Assembly: GCA_015063305.1 (NCBI GenBank)
Contig: SVUJ01000013.1
Coordinates: 1-61,627 of the forward strand
Reading direction: 5' to 3'
From: Oscillospiraceae bacterium
GTDB lineage: Bacteria; Bacillota; Clostridia; Oscillospirales; CAG-272
DNA length: 61,627 nucleotides
Part shown: positions 57,898 to 61,627 of the stretch, one piece after another
How positions within the stretch are numbered: the stretch's first letter is position 1
Layout of the letters: the number at the start of each line of letters is the position of its first letter
Made by a program: the position numbers and the translations under genes
Notes under the pieces: generated by a model
What the model was told of the DNA's origin: nothing
Databases searched by the model: none
The model's input: the letters and a program-made list of their open reading frames with translations, nothing else

Positions 57898-60315
57898 TCA
57901 TTCATCGATTTTCTTGAGCCTTGCGTAAGTTCCCATAAGCTTCTTAGTACCAACGCTGTCAAAGATGACCTCGTAAAGCACGTCAGCACCCATAGGCTTG
58001 GCTGTAAGTATCTCGCCACGTCCAAAGGTCATATGCTTCACGATATCCCCCGCCTTAAAACTCTGCTTTGCGCTCTGATCGGGCTTTGAGAATATCGGTT
58101 TGCCGACTGTGACCTTTTCCTCGGTAAATGTGTTGGAATAGCTCGAGAAGGAATACTGCTTCGGCTTTGCCGAGGGCAGGTCTGCCCAAGCGTCATTCGC
58201 AGCTTTCTGCTTTTCAAGAAGCACTTCGGGAATCTCCCCAACAAATCTTGATACGGGATTATACGACGTCCTTCCGTAGAGCATACGGCGCTTGGTATGC
58301 ACGATATACAGCTCGTCCTTGGCTCTTGTTATCGCAACGTAGGCGAGTCTTCTCTCCTCCTCCATCTCGTCGTCAGAGCCGAGGATATTCTGCATTCCGG
58401 GGAAAATTCCGTCCTCCATACCGGGCAGGAAGACCACGGGAAATTCAAGTCCCTTTGCCGAGTGTATCGTCATCATAACGACGGCATCCGCCGTTTCGTC
58501 GTATTTGTCCACGTCGGATATAAGCGCGTTTTCCTCCAAAAATCCTGTAAGCGTGGGGATCTCTCCCTCCTTCTTCATTCTCTCGGAGTAATCTATGATA
58601 CCCGACACAAATTCTTCGATATTGTCAAGCCTGTCCTTCTCCTCCTCGCCTGCGTCGATAAGCATCTGCCTGTATCCCGAGCGGTCAAGCACCTGCTTTA
58701 CAAACGCTTCAAGCGTGATGTCGGTGTCAAGCAGGGATATGAGGTACTCTATGAGCCTGGCAAATCCGAGCAATGTGCTCTCCGAGCGCTTGAGCGCCAT
58801 ATATTTGTCGGCATTTCTCACAACCTCAAACATCGAACAGCCCTGCTCGTCCGCTATCGCTTCTATAGCATCTATAGTTGTGCCGCCTATCTTTCTCTTG
58901 GGCTCGTTTATTATTCGCTTAAGCCTTTCATTATCTCTCGGATTATTAACCACCTGAAGGTATGCAAGAACGTCCTTAATTTCCTTTCGGTCGTTGAAAC
59001 GCTGACCGCAAAGTATGCGATAAGGTATGCCACTCTTGGCAAAAATGCGCTCTATGACCTGCGACTGCGCGTTGGTGCGGTAAAGTATAGAGAAATCACG
59101 GTAGCTTCTCTTTCCGTCGGCGACGAGCTCGTTTATCGTGTCAACGATATAGTTCGCCTCGGCGTTCTGATCCTCGCTCAGCTTCAGCTTTATCTTATCG
59201 CCGTCCTCGCGCGCGGTAAAAAGGGTCTTTCCCTTTCTGCCCTTGTTGTTGGCGATGACCTCGTTTGCCGCGTCAAGTATCGGCTTTGTGGAGCGGTAGT
59301 TCTGCTCAAGACGAATGACCTTTGCGTTCTTGTACGCCCTGTCAAATTCAAGGATATTGGTTATGTCCGCGCCTCTGAATTTGTAGATACTCTGGTCGTC
59401 GTCGCCAACGACCATAACGTTGCCGTAGCCCGATCCCAAGAGTTTTGTAAGCACAAATTGCGAATGGTTGGTGTCCTGATACTCGTCAACACAAACGTAT
59501 TTGAACTTGTTTTTGTAGTAGTCAAGAACCTCTTTGTCGTCACGGAGAAGCAGAACAGTCTGCATTATTATATCGTCGTAGTCAAGCGCGTTGCACTCGC
59601 GGAGCTTCTTCTGATATGCCGTGTATATTTTCGATATCTGGCGCAAGCGGTAGTCGCCCGCGTGCTCAAGAGCATACGTTTCGGGCGTGATAAGACGCTC
59701 CTTTGCCCTGCTTATCTCGGCCATTACCGATTTTATAGGCAGAGCCTTTTCGTCTATCCTGAGGTCCTTCATCGCCGCTATGATAGTCTTCTTGGTATCG
59801 TCGGTGTCATATACGGTAAAGCCGGGGGCGTAACCCACCCTATCCCCGTATTTGCGCAAGATCCTCATACATACCGAATGGAACGTGCCCGACCATATCG
59901 AGGTCGCCACGCTCTCGTCATCAAACGAGGATATGAGCCTGTTCTTTATCTCGCCCGCCGCCTTGTTGGTAAAGGTTATGGCGAGCATCTGCCAAGGGGC
60001 GCAGGGCTCGGTGATGAATTGCGGGAGTATCTGCTCGATCTCATCTACTGACAGCTCCACCGCGCGTTCGAGCGCAGTCACACTCTCCTCGGAGAGATCG
60101 CGCGGAAGCTTCTCGCCAAAGTAGGCGTTGCCGTATTTTATTATAAAGGCTATTCTTTTGACAAGGACGGTAGTCTTACCGCTTCCCGCGCCCGCAAGCA
60201 CCAAAAGAGGGCCGTTTACGTTGAAAACGGCTTCTCTTTGGGCATCGTTAAGATTTGAGTAGACCTTGTCAAAAAGGCGTTTTTTGGCTCTTAGATATCT
60301 TTCTTCTATATTCAT
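57898..60315 (-). CDS. pcrA: ATP-dependent DNA helicase PcrA/UvrD
   Basis: A superfamily 1A 3'-5' DNA helicase for repair and replication restart, 805 residues. Motifs in order: Q-motif LNDAQREAV, Walker A LAGAGSGKTTV (41-48), Ia AITFTNKAAGEI, Walker B VDEYQDTN, III VVGDDDQSIYKFRGAD, IV LEQNYRS, V TIHSAKGLEFPVVFL and VI LAYVAITRAKDELY. A C-terminal Tudor-like segment (GDIVKHMTFGRGEIL), which binds RNA polymerase in PcrA, is present. Start at 60315 (GAGG upstream) is preferred to an extension of 21 residues. No ligA is adjacent, unlike Bacillus. Confidence 0.96.
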   Translation of the reverse strand: MNIEERYLRAKKRLFDKVYSNLNDAQREAVFNVNGPLLVLAGAGSGKTTVLVKRIAFIIKYGNAYFGEKLPRDLSEESVTALERAVELSVDEIEQILPQFITEPCAPWQMLAITFTNKAAGEIKNRLISSFDDESVATSIWSGTFHSVCMRILRKYGDRVGYAPGFTVYDTDDTKKTIIAAMKDLRIDEKALPIKSVMAEISRAKERLITPETYALEHAGDYRLRQISKIYTAYQKKLRECNALDYDDIIMQTVLLLRDDKEVLDYYKNKFKYVCVDEYQDTNHSQFVLTKLLGSGYGNVMVVGDDDQSIYKFRGADITNILEFDRAYKNAKVIRLEQNYRSTKPILDAANEVIANNKGRKGKTLFTAREDGDKIKLKLSEDQNAEANYIVDTINELVADGKRSYRDFSILYRTNAQSQVIERIFAKSGIPYRILCGQRFNDRKEIKDVLAYLQVVNNPRDNERLKRIINEPKRKIGGTTIDAIEAIADEQGCSMFEVVRNADKYMALKRSESTLLGFARLIEYLISLLDTDITLEAFVKQVLDRSGYRQMLIDAGEEEKDRLDNIEEFVSGIIDYSERMKKEGEIPTLTGFLEENALISDVDKYDETADAVVMMTIHSAKGLEFPVVFLPGMEDGIFPGMQNILGSDDEMEEERRLAYVAITRAKDELYIVHTKRRMLYGRTSYNPVSRFVGEIPEVLLEKQKAANDAWADLPSAKPKQYSFSSYSNTFTEEKVTVGKPIFSKPDQSAKQSFKAGDIVKHMTFGRGEILTAKPMGADVLYEVIFDSVGTKKLMGTYARLKKIDE

Positions 60316-60420
60316 AAAATCCTCGTGGCCTATGTAATGATATAATATAATTTTAACATATAAGAGGATCTTTTTCAAGGTTTAAAATAAATTTGGGGAT
60401 TAAAATAGATAGAAGTAGAT

Positions 60421-60545
60421 TTGCTTACACCTCATCCGTCGCCTAACGGCGCCACCTTCTCCTACTGGAGAAGGCTTTTATGCGGACGATTCGTGAATCG
60501 CCCCTACATTGGGCGGGAGCAAGCCCCCGCCCTACGGTCTGTGGG
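60421..60545. repeat. Dispersed repeat units at the left of the repeat island
   Basis: Contains CACCTCATCCGTCGCCTAAC..., a CCTTCTCCTACTGGAGAAGG hairpin, a GCGGACGATTCGTGAATCGC unit (60482-60507) and a GGGCGGGAGC/GCCCCCGCCC stem. The GATTCGTGAATC unit recurs at 61024-61049 and inverted at 60749-60775. No open frame here looks coding. Confidence 0.75.
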
Positions 60546-60592
60546 TGAATTTTGGTTTTCTGATTTATATTTTGCCTATTTGTTTATTTTTT

Positions 60593-60708
60593 GGGGCGTC
60601 GAGGACGTCGCCCCCTACAATTTGAAATGTCCGTTGTGGTGAATTTCCCGGTAACAGATAATTTTAAAATTATAATTTACCTATAGGGGGCGACGTCCTC
60701 GACGCCCC
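60593..60708. repeat. 116-bp element with perfect 25-bp terminal inverted repeats (copy 2)
   Basis: Left arm 60593-60617 and right arm 60684-60708 are exact reverse complements. Each arm is itself palindromic (GGGGCG...CGCCCC). The interior is AT-rich and non-coding. The copy extends leftward with homology to the 29918 copy. Confidence 0.82.
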
Positions 60709-60748
60709 GCACCATTAGGTAATACAATCCGGCTATAATTTTTATTTG

Positions 60749-60960
60749 TAGGGGCGATTCACGAATCGCCCGCGGACAACCATTGGTCGGTCGGGAGTCC
60801 CGACAGCCAATCTTCGGGGTAACTTACCTTTTTCGTTTATCCCGCCCCGAGATTCTTCGGTGCGCCTTTTCCTCGTTGTCATTCTCGAACGAAGTGAAGA
60901 ATCCCGAGGAAAAGGCTTCCTCAAGAATGACGGCGGGGCGGGACGGGTATGACCCGCGGC
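60749..60960. repeat. Clustered dispersed repeats
   Basis: A GGGCGATTC/GAATCGCCC palindrome (60752-60771), a CGGTCGGGAGTCCCGAC palindrome, and paired GATTCTTCGG... and GAAGAATCCCGAGGAAAAGG segments (about 60850-60930) which are mutually inverted. Nothing coding is visible. Confidence 0.65.
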
Positions 60961-61023
60961 AACAGATCGGGGTAGTTCGCCTTAATCAATTATTTGCACC
61001 CAATGGTGGGGGGTGTTTACTTT

Positions 61024-61049
61024 GCGGACGATTCGTGAATCGCCCCTAC
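61024..61049 (+). repeat. GATTCGTGAATC repeat unit
   Basis: GCGGACGATTCGTGAATCGC followed by CCCTAC, identical to 60482-60507. Confidence 0.7.
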
Positions 61050-61134
61050 GTTGTGGGAGGATAATATCCTCCGTTACAATTTGTGAGTGACGTTTGTTTT
61101 TCTATATTATATTTTGCTTATTTGTTTATTTTTA

Positions 61135-61241
61135 GGGTCGTCGAGGGCGCCGACCCCTACCACTAACATTATAATCCAACTTCACCACGGTGTGGAAAAC
61201 ATTACCTTATAACCGGTAGGGGTCGGCGCCCTCGACGACCC
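61135..61241. repeat. 107-bp element with perfect 27-bp terminal inverted repeats (copy 3)
   Basis: Left arm 61135-61161 (GGGTCGTCGAGGGCGCCGAC...) and right arm 61215-61241 are exact reverse complements. The arms differ from copy 2 at four positions, and every change is mirrored in both arms. Confidence 0.82.
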
Positions 61242-61289
61242 ATTAAACAATCATTACAAATAAACTTCATCACTGTAGCCAAAAATATT

Positions 61290-61442
61290 GTAAAAAGGTT
61301 TGGAGAGTGGCGGGTAAGACCCGCGGCAACACTTCGGGGTGGTTCCCACTATTCGCTCACTACCACCCGATGGTAAAAATAGTGTGAAAAGGTTTGGAGA
61401 GGGTTCAAGGGAGAACCTTTCCTTAAAAGGTTCTCCCTTGAA
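61290..61442. repeat. Direct repeats and a 17-bp hairpin
   Basis: AAAAGGTTTGGAGAG occurs near 61294 and 61387. The first is followed by GGCGGGTAAGACCCGCGGCA, which is also present near 60943. TTCAAGGGAGAACCTTT (61404-61420) pairs with AAAGGTTCTCCCTTGAA (61426-61442). Confidence 0.7.
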
Positions 61443-61449
61443 ATAACAA

Positions 61450-61477
61450 AAGCCCACCGACAAGTGTCGGTGGGCTT
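61450..61477 (-). terminator. Terminator of the surface protein gene at the right edge
   Basis: AAGCCCACCGACA pairs with TGTCGGTGGGCTT around two bases, followed on minus by TTGTTATT. A further ATTAGTTAAA/TTTAACTAAT palindrome (61499-61520) lies at the stop codon. Confidence 0.85.
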
Positions 61478-61518
61478 GGTTGTTTAGATTAAGTAATTAT
61501 TAGTTAAAGTTTAACTAA

Positions 61519-61627
61519 TTAGTCCTCTTTCTTCTTGGAAACAACTGCAACGCCAAGACCAAGAACAGGAACTATTGCGAGAGCGGAAAGTGCTATGGAC
61601 TTGCCGCATCCCTTTTCCTCAGCTGCT
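61519..61627 (-). CDS. C-terminus of a cell-surface protein (partial)
   Basis: The last 35 codons of a minus-strand gene that continues beyond the window. They encode AAEEKGCGKSIALSALAIVP followed by VLGLGVAVVSKKKED and a TAA stop. This is an acidic linker, a GCGKS motif, one hydrophobic helix and a short basic/acidic tail, a C-terminal anchor pattern I have seen on exported proteins of gut Clostridia. It is not an LPXTG signal. The function of the protein cannot be judged. Confidence 0.7.
   Translation of the reverse strand, partial: AAEEKGCGKSIALSALAIVPVLGLGVAVVSKKKED

Noticed and set aside
58297-60051. A 584-codon open frame on the plus strand opposite pcrA
   Set aside because: It is fully antisense to a helicase with every SF1 motif, has no SD and its translation resembles no protein; it is a by-product of codon bias.
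60783-61064. A 93-codon open frame in the repeat island
   Set aside because: It is made of dispersed repeat sequence, lacks a ribosome site and has no protein-like pattern.

Overview
The window looks like a chromosomal segment of an uncultured, low-to-moderate GC, gut-type member of the Clostridia (Oscillospirales/Ruminococcaceae-like). The evidence is a set of Firmicutes-type genes (whiA, a DUF4364 gene, a SigH-like sigma factor, clostridial rnfCDGEAB, a DUF3343/desulfurase pair), strong SD sites with many overlapping genes, nearly perfect TTGACA-17-TATAAT promoters, and intergenic repeat families of a kind I associate with gut Clostridia. The species assignment is inference. No CRISPR array, rRNA, transposase or prophage module was seen.

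Layout, left to right. 1-600: an alternating GTGAAATA repeat array and a minus-strand tRNA-Thr/tRNA-Tyr pair with promoter and terminator. 750-1430: an anchored hypothetical protein. 1.6-4.0 kb: serC-serA (serine synthesis). 4.1-11.5 kb: a minus-strand run from rfbF (rfbF, rfbG, an NDP-sugar reductase/epimerase, a GtrB/DPM1-like glycosyltransferase) into dnaE. 11.5-15.6 kb: HAD phosphatase, murB, whiA, trxB and a small anchored protein. 15.7-22.9 kb on plus: coaE, lytic transglycosylase, M18 aminopeptidase, prfA, Sua5/TsaC, a type II topoisomerase A subunit and a 40-residue membrane peptide. 23.0-25.2 kb: a Q/N-repeat small protein, a membrane protein and a Xer-type recombinase. 25.2-29.8 kb on minus: membrane protein, metG, gpsA, tatD. 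30.2-31.4 kb: an LRR lipoprotein. 31.4-36.3 kb: the complete rnfCDGEAB operon, divergent from ribF.

37.4-47.0 kb holds a complete aromatic amino acid operon: DAHP synthase, tyrA, aroB, aroA, aroC, an MFS transporter, pheA, an aroE-aroK fusion and aroQ. It is preceded by a strong promoter, a 20-residue leader peptide rich in Phe/Tyr codons, and an intrinsic terminator. This is a textbook layout for transcription attenuation by Phe/Tyr supply. All seven shikimate steps plus the first committed Phe and Tyr steps are encoded; tryptophan genes are absent.

47-53.3 kb: two polysaccharide deacetylases, the DUF3343/cysteine desulfurase pair, a zinc-ribbon protein, a SigH-like sigma factor, a DUF4364 protein and homoserine dehydrogenase. 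53.3-55.8 kb is an accessory patch of small hypothetical genes separated by repeats. Two of these repeats are 88-bp copies that each carry an intrinsic terminator followed by a promoter on the minus strand, so they read as terminator-promoter cassettes between genes. A gene remnant is cut off by another repeat. 55.8-60.3 kb: rplM-rpsI, a triple-S1-domain protein and pcrA. 60.3-61.5 kb is a repeat island, including short elements with perfect terminal inverted repeats whose arms covary between copies. The right edge holds the 3' end of a cell-surface protein.
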